NCBI RefSeq assembly: GCF_022682495.2
Contig: NC_071397.1
Location: 13,917,082 to 13,981,081 of the forward strand
Direction of reading: 5' to 3'
DNA: 64,000 nucleotides
Source of the DNA: Desmodus rotundus
Taxonomy: Eukaryota; Chordata; Mammalia; Chiroptera; Phyllostomidae
Shown here: in pieces, positions 46,340 through 55,580 of the stretch
Numbering within the stretch: position 1 is the first letter of the stretch
Layout of the letters: every line of letters starts with the position of its first letter
Notes under the pieces: model-generated
The model's input: only the letters and a program-made list of their open reading frames with translations
What the model was told of the DNA's origin: nothing
Databases searched by the model: none
Made by a program: the position numbers and the translations under genes

Positions 46340-46670
46340 AATAGAAAGGGGGGGAGAAAGAAAAGGAAAAAACAAACAAACAAACAAACAAACAAAAAAA
46401 ACCAAAGATGGGAAGGAGGGAAAAAGGAAATAGGAAAGGAGGAAAGGGAGGAAGGAGGGAAGAAGGATTAAAGAAAGATCGGAGGCAAGATAAGAAGGAA
46501 TTTTAACAAAAATTAAAACATAGAAATAGATAAAAGAAGGCAGGAAGAAGACATAAAAATGGTAAAGGATGGGAGGAAGAAGGAATGAAAGAAAAAAAAA
46601 GAGAGAGAGAGGAAGAAGGAGTTCAGGTGGAAAGGAAAAGGGAAAAAAAAAAAAAAAGGGGAAAAAAAAA
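46340..46670 (+). repeat. Polypurine tract on plus strand ((CAAA)n, GGAA and A-runs)
   Basis: Nearly unbroken purine from a GGGGGGAGAAAG start, with (CAAA)n at about 46371-46395, GGAAGGAGGGAAAAAGGAAA-type units and two A-runs near 46640-46670. It sits inside the L1 5' UTR; in L1 sense it is polypyrimidine. Mirror-symmetric purine tracts of this length can form triplex DNA. Confidence 0.93.
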
Positions 46671-46840
46671 AAATCTTCTGTTGGCTTTAAACCGTTCAGG
46701 TTATTTCTGCTGTTGTCCTGTCTGTGCAACGGGAGGGGGTGGTTGGAAGGATTGGTTTTACTTTTCTTCCTTCCTGGGTCACACTCTTCACTGTTTTGTA
46801 GGTGTGGTCCCTGGCAGGCAATCAGGCCGTTGATCAGCCA

Positions 46841-47195
46841 ATCCAGCAGCTTTGTTCTTGGGACTCTCGAGTGGCCGCTCCAGCCGCTTTGGCTCCGGAC
46901 GCGTGCGCGCGCAGCAGGGGAATCCAGCCGCTTCGGGTTTGTGACGTTATTTGGGCTCTGAGCGCGCAGCCGGCCGACCAATCGAGCCGCCCAGGCTAGG
47001 GAGGCTGGCGCGCTGCAAGCTGCTGGTTCAGCCGCCTTGGTGTTACGACTCTCGCCAGCCCCTTTGTGCTTGGGAAGTGCGCATCCAGCCGGCCCTACGC
47101 TTGGTGAGCGCGCAGCCCGCCGCCGAGCCAGAGGCTCTACGCTTGGGAGCCCGATCCAGCCGCCCGGGGCTTGAGAGTCTCGGGTGGGCGGGGCC
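46841..47195 (-). repeat. Degenerate CpG-rich short tandem units in L1 5' UTR
   Basis: On the plus strand a TCCAGCCGCTT-like core recurs at 46842, 46879, 46923, 46982, 47027, 47084 and 47155. Each core is followed by G/T-rich text (often GGGACTCTCG or CTTGGGA) and, in several units, a GCGCGCAGC box. Spacing is irregular (37-71 bp). It looks like an old array of short monomers within the promoter region. Confidence 0.6.
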
Positions 47196-47504
47196 GCCCT
47201 GGGACCGAATCACGCGGTCCTCGGTTCCGAGGTTTTGGGTCTGTAGGTGGAGCAGCTAGTCTCTGCTCCAAAAGATCTCGGAGGTTTCAGGTGTGGGCGC
47301 CCCTCCGGGGTTTCACGTATGGGCCCCGTTCGCTAATCTGCGCGCGCTACCGCGCGCAACCGGACCTCAGGTGAGCGCCGGTGCTGCTTATCCCGCGTTC
47401 CCCGTTCGCAGTCCAGGGGCGGAGGGGGGAGGGGCGCCAGGGGCCTCGGCCACCACCGAGAGTTCTCTAACTAGCCCCTGAGTGTCTCTATTTTCTTTTT
47501 CTTT

Positions 47505-47855
47505 TTGAGAAATTCCTCCTTTTCAAGCCCCCCTGGTCCAATCAAGCACCTGGCTGCTCACAGCGCAGCCTGGCCCTCTCCCAGGACTCCTGCAGCAGCC
47601 CCTGCGCCAGGGCTGGCGCCTCTGCAGCCCTTGTACCGCGCGGTCCCGGGTCCCGGGGACCTTATTGTCCTTGAGCACTCTTCTTACCGTCAGATCTTTC
47701 AATGTCCTCTATCTTTGGTCTCTGATCTTCGTATATGCTGGAGTACTGTTGGCTGTTCGCTCTGCTCCTCAGATCAGCTAGGTATTTCCCTGGCGCTGAG
47801 TGGAAGTGGTTTCAGCTCCCACCTATGTTGCCGCCATCTTCCAAATCCTGAGTAG
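47505..47855 (+). other. Antisense ORF across the L1 5' end (doubtful)
   Basis: A 116-codon plus-strand frame covers the first 350 bp of the L1 5' UTR and stops at the insertion junction, with the TAG formed by the flank. Human L1 has a short antisense ORF0 in the comparable place, but this one shares no recognisable sequence with it. The Pro/Ala/Ser-rich composition follows from GC-rich DNA. Not claimed as a gene. Confidence 0.2.
47830..47840 (-). promoter_or_regulatory. YY1-like site at the L1 5' end
   Basis: The sense strand reads AAGATGGCGGC, an excellent match to the YY1 consensus, about 15 nt from the element's 5' end. Human L1 carries a YY1 site in the same relative place that fixes the transcription start. 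Position and sequence are seen directly; function is inferred. Confidence 0.75.
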
Positions 47856-47873
47856 AACTTGTACAGTTTTATT
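47856..47873 (+). repeat. Target-site duplication, right copy
   Basis: AACTTGTACAGTTTTATT, pairing with 41019-41036 (one mismatch). Confidence 0.88.
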
Positions 47874-48115
47874 AACCAATGTCTCCCCAATACATTCAAT
47901 TTAAAAAAAGTAAAGAAATAGTCACAGGGATGTAAAGTACAGCATAGGAAACATAACTATGTTTGGTGCCAGGTGGGTCCTAGGCTTATCGGGAGATCAC
48001 TTCATAAATTATATAAACGTCTAACTACTATGGTCTACATTTGAAATAATATAAAATAATATCGAATCTCACCTGTAATTGATAAATAAAACAATGCAAA
48101 TAATTGAAAGTGAAA
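47874..48115 (+). mobile_element. Older L1 3' UTR, sense, right part
   Basis: Continues the element broken at 41036: AACCAATGTCTCCCCAATAC, GGGATGTAAAGTACAGCATA, GGTGCCAGGTGGGTCCTAGG and TCGGGAGATCACTTCATAAA. Similar text occurs at 54060-54200. This family's 3' UTR lacks the long C/G tracts of the young L1. Confidence 0.75.
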
Positions 48116-48129
48116 ACCTTCTGTACTTA

Positions 48130-49110
48130 TATCTATTCACGATTATAAAGGTTTATCTGTTAATAGTTTTGTATTATTCATTTAACATTTAAAAATCTTT
48201 CCTTCATTTTAATTTTAGTTATTTCTTTTATTATTGATATGCAGGAGTTCTGGTTGTACACTTTGAAGCTGGTCTTTTGTCATTTGTGTCTGTGTCAAAA
48301 AACAAAAATAACTCAGATTCTGGCTTGTTATCTTACTCTCTTTAAGATGTCTTTGGAGGAAGTTTGTGATTTTCGTATGATCTGTTCTTACATTTCTCTA
48401 CTAATGATAATACTACACTATTTACTCCACTTTTATAATTTTTCCTGATATTAAGTAGTATGATTTGCACGCACCAGCCTTATTCTTTTCAAAAGCATCT
48501 AACTGCTCTTGGTTCTTTGCATGTTTATAAACCTCTCATAATCAACTTGTGACAAACCACCACAAAAGTAACAATATTATGTTTGTTAATACTGTCAATA
48601 AATTTGGGGAGGTCTGTTATCATGAAATTTTAAAATTTTAATACCTAAAAATGATAGATCTCTCCATTCAAAGCATTTTATAATAGTTTTCAATAAAATG
48701 TTATCAGGTTCTTCATAAAGATTTTAATTTTGGGTTATATTTATACCTCAGTACTTCATATTTTGTTGTTTTGGAAAATGATAGAATTCTTAAAATTCCA
48801 TTTTGTTTCCTTTTACATTTCACTTTCTAACTCATGTTGCTGATATATAGAAAAAATATTTCTATATGTTGACTTTTTATTGAGAAAGTTTTATAAGCTC
48901 TTTTATACTTTCTCATAATCCATCTGTTTACTCCTTTGATTTTTCCCTGTACATAATTGTATCATTTGTGCATCTACAAACTGGCAATTTTGTTCCTTAG
49001 TATCTAATGTCTTATATTTTTTACATGTATTAGCCAGCTCCAACAGAGCTATTCTGATTCTCAAAAGGAATATTTTAAATAGTTCACCTTTAAGTTATAG
49101 CTTTGGTATT
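48130..49110 (-). mobile_element. Ancient L1 ORF2 (L1M type), antisense, left part
   Basis: Diverged complement of ORF2: TTGCTGATATATAGAAAAAA, TCTATATGTTGACTTTTTAT, AATTGTATCATTTGTGCATC (the FADD-encoding region, cf. acaatcatgtcatctgcaaa), and TTAGCCAGCTCCAACAGAGC. It is interrupted by the 49115-53400 L1 and resumes at about 53410. Confidence 0.7.
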
Positions 49111-50289
49111 TTTTTTTGTTTTCATAGTTATACTTTATTTATTTTTTCCTTAACAAAAAAAAATACTTTTTTAATTAAGTTTTTTTGGGTGACATTGGTT
49201 AATAAGATTATATAGGTTCAAGTGTACGTTTCTATGATACATGTTCTGTGTATTGCACTGTGTGCCCACCACCCAAAGTCAAACCTTCCTTCATCACCAT
49301 ATATTTCACCCCCTTTACCCTTTACTACTCCCATCCCCCTTCCCTCTCTGGTAACCATCATATTTTTGTTTGTGTCTATAAGTTTTTATTCGTTTATTTT
49401 TCTTGTTTGTTCATTTCTTGCTTTTAGTTTTATATACCACATATGAGTGAAGTCATATGGTTCTTAACCTTTTTGTCTGACTTATTTCACTTATCATGAT
49501 ATTTTCAAAGTCCAACCATGTTGTTGCAAAAGGCAGTATTTCATCTTTACTTATGGCTGAGTAGTATTCCACTGTGTATGTACCAGACCTTCTTTATCCA
49601 GTCCTCTATCGAAGGACACCAATGTCCCCATGCCCTGGCCCCTGTGAAAGATGTTGCAGCGAACATACGGCTGCATATGTCTTTGTGAATAAATGTTTTT
49701 AAGTTTTTCAGACAGATACCCGCTCTGGGTCATATGGTAACTCTATTCCTAATGTCTGAGGAACCTCCACACTGGTTTTTATAGTGGCTGTACCAGTTTA
49801 TATTCCCACCAGCAGCAAATGAGAGTTCCTTTTCCTCTACAACCTCTCCAACACTTGTTATTCCTTGTGTTGTTGATAATGACATTCTAACAGGTGTGTC
49901 TTACTGTAGTTTTTTTTTGCATTCCTTTAATAGCTAGTGAAGACGAACATCTTTTTTTATATCTGTTGGCCTTGTCTGTCTTCTTGGGATAAGCATCTGT
50001 GTAAATCCTCTGTCCATTTTTTAATTGGATTATTTGTTTGGTATTGAGTTCTATGAGATCTTTATATATTTTGGATATTAACCCTTTGTCAAAGCAATTG
50101 TTTGCAAATGTCTTCTCCCATTTGGTTGGTCACCCTTTTGTTTTGTTTGCAGTTTCTTTTGTTGTGAGAAGCTCTTTCTTTTGATACAGTCCCATTCATT
50201 TATGTTTGCTTTTCCTTCCCTTGCCTGTGGGGTCAAATTAATAAAATCTCTACAACCAAGTTCCATAAGTTTAGTACCTATGTTTCCTT

Positions 50290-51137
50290 CTATGTGATTT
50301 ATTGTTTCGCTGCATCCCCAAAGTTTTGATATCATTCTTATTTGTCTGTATATATCTTTTGATCTCATTTTTTATTTCTTCTTTGACCCAGTCATTTTTC
50401 AGTAGTATGTTTAATTTTCACATATTCATGGATTGTTTAACTCTCTTTTAGCAATTGATTTCTAATTGCAAAGCACTGTGGCCAGAGAATATGCTTGGTA
50501 TGATTTCAGTCTTCTTAATTGTGTTGAGGCTGGTTTTGTGTCCCAACAGGTGGTCTGTCCTTGAGAATGTTCCATGTGCAGTAGAGGAACATGCATAATC
50601 TGATGTTCTGGGATGAAAGCCTCTGTAAATGTCAATTATGTCCATTCGGTCCATCATTGTCATTTAAGGCCAGTATTTCTGTATTGATTTTCTATTTGGA
50701 TGATCTGTCAGTGGAGAATTTAGATCCTCCACTATGATTGTGTTTTTGTCAGTTTCTCACTTTAGTTCTGTTAGTAGTCGCTTTATGTATTTTGATGCTC
50801 ATTGATGGTTTCCATATATATTAAATGTTATGTCCCCCTTTTCAATATAAAATAATCATCTTTGTTTCTTGTTACCTTTTTTTTTATCTTGCCATATGTT
50901 TTGTTGGATATAAATATGGTCACACCTGCTTTTTTGTGAATGCCATTTGCTTTGAATATCATTTTCCACCCTTTCTTTCAATCTTTATTTGTTTTTGTAG
51001 CTGATATATGTCTCCTGAAGGTAACATATGGTTGGGTTTTGTTTTTTTTTATGGAATCTGCTACTCTTTCTTTTTATTGGTGAGTTCAGACCATTTATAT
51101 TTAGGGTAATTGATGTATGTGAATTTCCTATAGCCAT
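50290..51137 (-). pseudogene. L1 ORF2 endonuclease remnant
   Basis: Starts MAIGNSHTSITLNINGLNSP at 51137, close to the human-type ORF2 start. It continues as IKRKSSRFHKKKQNPTICYL and QETYISYKNK, where the glutamate of QET(H) survives but the histidine is changed. A later frame (50663-50448) reads MDRMDIIDIYRGFHPRTSDY and HGTFSRTDHLLGHKTSL, ending with IFSGHSALQLEI, where the SDH motif has become SGH. Stops and shifts separate these pieces, and the reverse transcriptase is absent. Confidence 0.82.
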
Positions 51138-51250
51138 TTTATCTTTTGTTTTCTGGTTAGTTCTATGTCTCCATTGATTCTTTTCTATTGTGTTTCTCTC
51201 TGTTGTTTTTGTTTGGTGGTATTCCACACTCCTTTCTCCTTTCCTCTGTA

Positions 51251-51274
51251 ACCTCTCTCTCTCTCTCTCTCTTT
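51251..51274 (+). repeat. (TC)n simple repeat
   Basis: CTCTCTCTCTCTCTCTCT run followed by T and A runs, in the region of the L1 ORF1-ORF2 junction of the older element. Confidence 0.9.
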
Positions 51275-51418
51275 TTTAAAAAATCTATGTGTCTGAATTT
51301 GCGTTTCGTTTGTGTGTGGTTACCAGTAGGTTTGTGTGTCTCTAATCTCCATCTCCCTTTGCAAACTTAGACCATTACCACCTCCTTTTTATGTTTTGTT
51401 GTCACAGATTATCCCTAT

Positions 51419-52442
51419 TTAAGATGTGTATTTGTTGGCGATCTTACTCCTAGTTGTGTGATCTTCTTTCTTTCTTTCAGATAGAATAACCTCCTTGAAT
51501 ATTACCTGCAGTGGAGGTCTTCTGGTGGTAAATTCCCTCAGCTTCTGTATGTTGAGAAAAGTCCTTATTTTTCTTTCATATCTAAAAGATAACTTTGCTG
51601 GATATATTATTCTTGGCTTGTAATTTCTCTCTTTTACTAGTTTGAATATTTGACTCCATTCTTTTCTAGCATGTAGAGTTTCTGCTGAGAAGTGTGATGA
51701 TAACCTAATGGGCTTTCCTTTGTAGGTTACTGACTTCTTTTCCCTGGCTGCCTTGAGAATTCTTTCTTTGTCATTAATTCTTGACCGTTTCAATACAATG
51801 TGCTTTGGAGGAGTTCTTTTGAATTGGGGCAATTAGGTGTTCTGTTTGCTTCTTGGATTCAAGGATATACCTCTTTCCATAGGTTTGGGAAGTTCTCTTC
51901 AACTATTTTTAAATAGGTTCTCTGTTCCCTTCTCCCACACCTCCTCTTCTGGTATGCCTGTTAGTCTTATATTGCTCTTCGTGATGGAGTCAGATGTTCT
52001 CATGGGGTTCTTTCCTTTTTTTTAAATGCTTACCTGTCTCTCTTCTTTCCTCTGTATCATTTCTAGATTTCCACCTTTGATATCACTATTCCTTCCTCCA
52101 TTTGGTCAGCTCTATTTCCTATGATTGCTAGTTCATTCTTTATCTCTTTCATTGAGTTCTTCTCTCCAGATTTTCTATTTGGTTCTTTTTTAAAGTTTCA
52201 ATTTCTTTGGTAAAGTACTCATTTGCTTTGTTGATTTTGTTTCTGAGTTCACTAAGCTGTCTATCTGTGTTTTGCATCTCATTGAATTTTTTTAGAACTG
52301 CAATCTTGAATTCTCTGTCATTCATGTCATATATTACCATGCCTTTTAAGTTTATTTTCTGGAAATTTTCATTTTCTTTCTGAGCTGCCTTGTTACCTTG
52401 GTTACCTTGGGTATTTGATGGATCCCTTCTCTGTCTAGGCAT
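51419..52442 (-). pseudogene. L1 ORF1 remnant (older family)
   Basis: 52442-52149 gives the N-terminus (MPRQRRDPSNTQGNQGNKAA) and the beginning of the coiled coil (LSELRNKINKANEYFTKEI). 51832-51419 gives the C-terminal domain (PPKHIVLKRSRINDKERIL, KAAREKKSVTYKGKPIRLSS, HFSAETLHARKEWSQIFKL and YKPRIIYPAKLSFRYERKI). The region between (about 52148-51833), which should hold the rest of the coil and the RRM, is frame-broken. Compared with the intact ORF1p the C-terminal block aligns without gaps, so it is the same protein family. Confidence 0.87.
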
Positions 52443-53400
52443 TTATGTATGAGTGGCACTTCTCTAGTAGATTGATAAGAAGTCTTTCTATTGTCTTCTA
52501 GCAGGCAGCACTGAATCAGAAGATTTCTATTCCTTTTGCACTGCTCTGGCTTTTCATGTCTCTGTGGGGTGAGACATGTTTCCAGGGAAGGGGGCATCAC
52601 CTCTTTGTTCAGGTTACCTCAGTCTCAGTTGCCCTGTGGGAATGTGCTGGACGATGGAGTTCCAAATCCACGTAATCCCAGTGCTGTCCCCTGCAGCCAG
52701 ATGCTGCTGGCAGTGCAACTGCAGTGGGTGTTGATGGGTAAGCCTGGTGAAGCTGGCTGCTGCCTTTATTGCTTTGCTCTGCCAGTAATGGTGACTGGCA
52801 GATGTCTGCGGCTTCCCCTCTGTGTCTCCACCCTGAGCCTGGGATTAGTCACTGAGTGTGCCTGTTGTCCAGGGAAAAAGTGTTTCTGTAGTACCAGCTC
52901 TCGGCTTTGCAGATAATGTGCTTGGCAACACGCACTCGATGCTACAGCTTCTTCTGGGTCCTGCTGCTAGCTCTAGGAGAGTGAGAGGAGGCTGCCAGGC
53001 CCTGTGGCTTTGTTTCTATGTCAGGAACGCAGATTGCCAGACAACCATTGCTGTAGCTCTGTGCTTAGCCCCTGTCCAGCTTAGCTGCAGCTTGTACAGA
53101 CCACTCTGCAGTGATGCTCGCTGTATCTCTTTGCTCCTCTGGCTGAAAGGAGTGCCAGTGGCCAACAAAGTCTTCTCCTTTCTGGGCTGCAAGCTCTGGC
53201 TGTATCTCTGGTGCCATCTAAGCTCTTCTCTCTTCCTACCTTTCTGGTTCTTCCCCACTTGCCCACCTTCAGGTGTTTCAAAGAGCAGATCTCTCAGACA
53301 TACTTATATGTTGAGCAGGGAATCCTTTGTTGAATTATAGCTCTTCAAATTGTTGAACTTCAAGGGGAGAGTTCAACACTACCATTCCTCTGCCATCACT
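52443..53400 (-). other. 5' UTR of the older L1
   Basis: Moderately GC-rich, non-coding; the 126- and 160-codon plus-strand ORFs across it have no recognisable domain. Its sense start holds GATGGCAGAGG, a partial echo of the GATGGCGGC at the start of the young L1. Confidence 0.65.
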
Positions 53401-53409
53401 TTTGTTCTT

Positions 53410-53690
53410 ACTTTTACTTAAAGATATCAATTATTGGTTAAGAAAGTTTCTGATATGTAAAATATGTTTAGTCTGGATGTGTGCTTGATTGTACTAAAGG
53501 CTTTTTCTGCATTTTTTGATGTGGCTACACACATATACACACACACATACATATATTTATTTGTTTCCATTTCTCCTTTTAGTAAATAGAGTAAGATTAT
53601 GATAACTGATCTTTGTTGTTAAAGGAACCTTTAATTCCTGAGATAAACTCAAATGTGCTATGATGTACTGTACAGGGTCCAGCACAAATA
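53410..53690 (-). mobile_element. Ancient L1 ORF2 (L1M type), antisense, right part
   Basis: Resumes the 48130-49110 element: CTAAAGGCTTTTTCTGCATT (cf. caaatgctttttctgcatc) and TTAATTCCTGAGATAAACTC (cf. tgcatccctgggataaatcc). Contains an AC-rich simple repeat at about 53525-53555. Confidence 0.75.
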
Positions 53691-53945
53691 ACACCCCTTT
53701 TTATTACAGAATCACAAGCATGTCATTCTGTAACATAATAATATCATACTCAGCACACCACATGATATTTCAGGTGAAATATTCAAATTAAAACTATAAA
53801 TTATTATACCCATGTTATTATTACCTACCAACCACACTGAAGCAGGCTTTACTTCTGCCGGTCCCCTGTATTTTGTGTACTTATTCGTTGCTGGGGTACA
53901 TTTGCTATTTCCTGGTATAATATACTTTTTTTCTGATATGTTTGC
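53690..53945. mobile_element. Possible TcMar-type DNA transposon fragment
   Basis: Begins beside TA with CAGGGTCCAGCACAAATAAC, which looks like a Tc1/mariner terminal repeat and which I associate with non-autonomous bat DNA transposons. The complementary end is not found before L1 sequence starts at about 53965, so only one end would remain. No transposase segment. Confidence 0.35.
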
Positions 53946-53964
53946 TAGAACTCATTGGTGCATT

Positions 53965-54295
53965 GACAAAATAAATGAACAAAAAAATCAGAAACAGACT
54001 GATGGTTGCCAGAGGGGAGGGCAGCTGGGAGGGCTGGTTGAAAATGGTGAAGGGATTGAGAAGTCCAGACTGGCAGTTACAAAATAGTTGTGTGGACTTA
54101 AAGTACAGCATAGAGAATGTAGTCAATAACAATGTAATAAAGTATGTATGGTGCCCGGTGGGTACTGGAAATACCGGGGGGGATGCTTTGTAATGTATCA
54201 ATATATGATTGTGTAATCACTGGGCTGTCCTCCTGAAACCAAGACCAAATAGAATTGAATATAAACTGCAAATGAAAAATTAAAAAATTTAACAG
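53965..54295 (+). mobile_element. L1 3' UTR (older family), sense
   Basis: CAGACTGATGGTTGCCAGAG, AAAGTACAGCATAGAGAATG, TGTATGGTGCCCGGTGGGTA and CACTGGGCTGTCCTCCTGAA, then an A-rich tail at about 54270-54310. Same subfamily as the split 3' UTR at 40750-41036 and 47874-48115. Confidence 0.8.
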
Positions 54296-54309
54296 AGAAA
54301 AAAAGAAAA

Positions 54310-54915
54310 TGAACTAAAGGTTATCTTAAAATGGGATTAAAAAAAAACCCAGCTCTGACATTTCATTGAAGTTTACTTATCCACATTAATCCATGCTAAT
54401 GAAATGAATTTGGGATTCAGAATATGACTGACATGACATATTAATGACCATGTGTGTATGTTTCACTGAAGTCTTTAAGTTTCATCGTGTCTTTTAGAAC
54501 TCATGGTCTTAAATTAAAAAAGGCTTTTGAAAATTTATTTCTACTTTGCAAAAGCATAACATTCTCGACTTTCTTGGCTGTTCCCTGACAGTTTCAATTA
54601 ACATCTGTTATTTTTTGGCAGAGTTATTATTGATGTCACTTTTAATGTTCAAAAGTGTCCAGTTGGGATAATTAAAGATATGGTAACTGTCATTAATTAA
54701 TGCCTACTCATTCTCCTGTTGTTCTGTTTTAGGCTAAATTTTAATATTCTCATGAAAGTCTTCTCTAATTTCTCAGGCTAGATTTAGTCCCTCAGCTGCA
54801 GAATTCCACAGCATCCTGCATTTCTCTATCTGATACTGTAGTTGTATGAGTGGTTTGTTTACAATATCTATCCCTTTCCAGCTAGAGAGAATCATTAGGT
54901 CAGCAGGAGTTTTGA
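54310..54915. other. Unassigned AT-rich DNA
   Basis: No gene or repeat recognised. Confidence 0.5.
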
Positions 54916-54919
54916 CTCC

Positions 54920-55005
54920 TTTATTCAACATTGAAATCCCCAGGACCTAGAAAAATGCATAGAAAATTGTAGGTCCTTGATACAAATTTTTGAATGAATG
55001 AAAGA
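54920..55005 (+). repeat. MIR/L2-like 3' fragment
   Basis: AAATCCCCAGGACCTAGAAA, TGTAGGTCCTTGATACAAAT and TTTTTGAATGAATGAAAG follow the common 3' end of MIR/L2 (cccagtgcctagcac...agtaggcactcaataaat...tgaatgaatga). Confidence 0.5.
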
Positions 55006-55270
55006 AGTATACAGTTTTAAATTCTGTATGTCAAAGAATTAAGCAAACTATTAATGTGAAGTCTAGGTAAGCGAATTAAGAAAATTTTTTAAAAAGTATT
55101 ATATTAGGCTATTCATAGAACTTAAGAAAAAAGTCTACTGAGCACTTTAGGAGACAGATGCCAGATGACTTTTTGGCTTTGTAGGTAAAGTATCACAGCT
55201 CTAGCTCCGCTTTCTTCCTCATAAGGACATCCCACTGCCTAGATGTGTATGCAAACATATTTACTCCGTG

Positions 55271-55580
55271 TTTTGCCATGTATAATGTACACTTTTTGCC
55301 CAAGCGTGTGAGGGAAAAATAAGGATGCACATTACACATGGATACTACTAATTCTGTATCTATATAAATGTTTTTAATTCTTTTATTTATGCTTATGCAT
55401 TAAAAGTGTATCTCTAGAAACCAATAATGACATCTGTATGCAAAATAATGCCCTGGAATATAATAGCCGATTTTATTTCTAAATATATAAATACAAATTG
55501 AATTTAAAAATTAAAATGAAAGATTTTTTTTCCTGAAAGTTTGGGCCAAAAACATAGGTACACATTATACAGGGCAAAAT
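55271..55580. mobile_element. Foldback MITE, copy A
   Basis: About 310 bp, non-coding, with inverted ends: TTTTGCCATGTATAATGTAC at the left and, on the minus strand, TTTTGCCCTGTATAATGTGT at the right. Just inside the left end, GATGCACATTACACATGG is a second inversion of the end sequence, so that terminus can fold on itself. The core contains TGCTTATGCATTAAAAGTGT and TGTATGCAAAATAATGCCCT, shared with copy B at 57823-58126. Superfamily not recognised; a TA target duplication is plausible. Confidence 0.75.

Larger units (their letters stand above)
41037..47855 (-). mobile_element. Full-length L1 with two open reading frames
   Basis: About 6.8 kb, minus strand. The parts in sense order are: 5' UTR (47855-46117, about 1.74 kb), ORF1 (46116-45184), a 46-nt spacer, ORF2 (45137-41316), 3' UTR (about 41315-41075) and an A-rich tail with AATAAA units (about 41074-41037). 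Both ORFs are uninterrupted, the 5' end starts with a YY1-like motif and a TSD of about 18 bp flanks it. It inserted into an older L1 3' UTR in the opposite orientation. The intact ORFs and good TSD point to a recent insertion. All structural requirements known for autonomous L1 retrotransposition appear present; actual activity is not demonstrable from sequence. Confidence 0.96.
46117..47855 (-). promoter_or_regulatory. L1 5' UTR with internal promoter region
   Basis: About 1.74 kb upstream of ORF1, the length class of mammalian L1 internal-promoter UTRs. Three zones in sense order: 47855-47480 mixed composition; 47480-46840 very CpG-dense (GCGCGC runs, CGCGCAGC repeats); 46670-46340 almost pure pyrimidine in sense. 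By analogy to other L1s, RNA polymerase II starts within the first few bases, directed by the YY1-like site. A CRE-like TGACGT lies at 46942-46947. The many surviving CpGs imply a recent insertion that has not yet lost them to deamination. Confidence 0.85.
49115..53400 (-). mobile_element. Older near-full-length L1, antisense, polymerase domain deleted
   Basis: In sense order: 5' UTR (53400-52443, starting near GATGGCAGAGGAATGGTAGT), a broken ORF1 (52442-51419), the ORF2 endonuclease part (51137-about 50290), then a jump of about 2.1 kb to the ORF2 C-terminal part (about 50240-49450), and a 3' UTR with A-rich end (49450-49150). The jump removes the reverse transcriptase core, so the copy is dead. 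Its 5' UTR is not related to the CpG-rich UTR of the young L1. It sits inside an L1M element whose two halves flank it. Confidence 0.85.

Noticed and set aside
46569..46961. Lys/Arg-rich ORF of 130 codons resembling a nuclear protein
   Set aside because: Produced by the polypurine tract within the L1 5' UTR.
41019..47873. Assembly artefact or cloned L1 contaminant as an explanation for the intact element
   Set aside because: The TSD and the continuity of the split host 3' UTR on both sides show a genuine genomic insertion.
52536..53340. 126- and 160-codon plus-strand ORFs with Cys/Leu-rich text
   Set aside because: Antisense to the 5' UTR of the older L1; no recognisable protein features.
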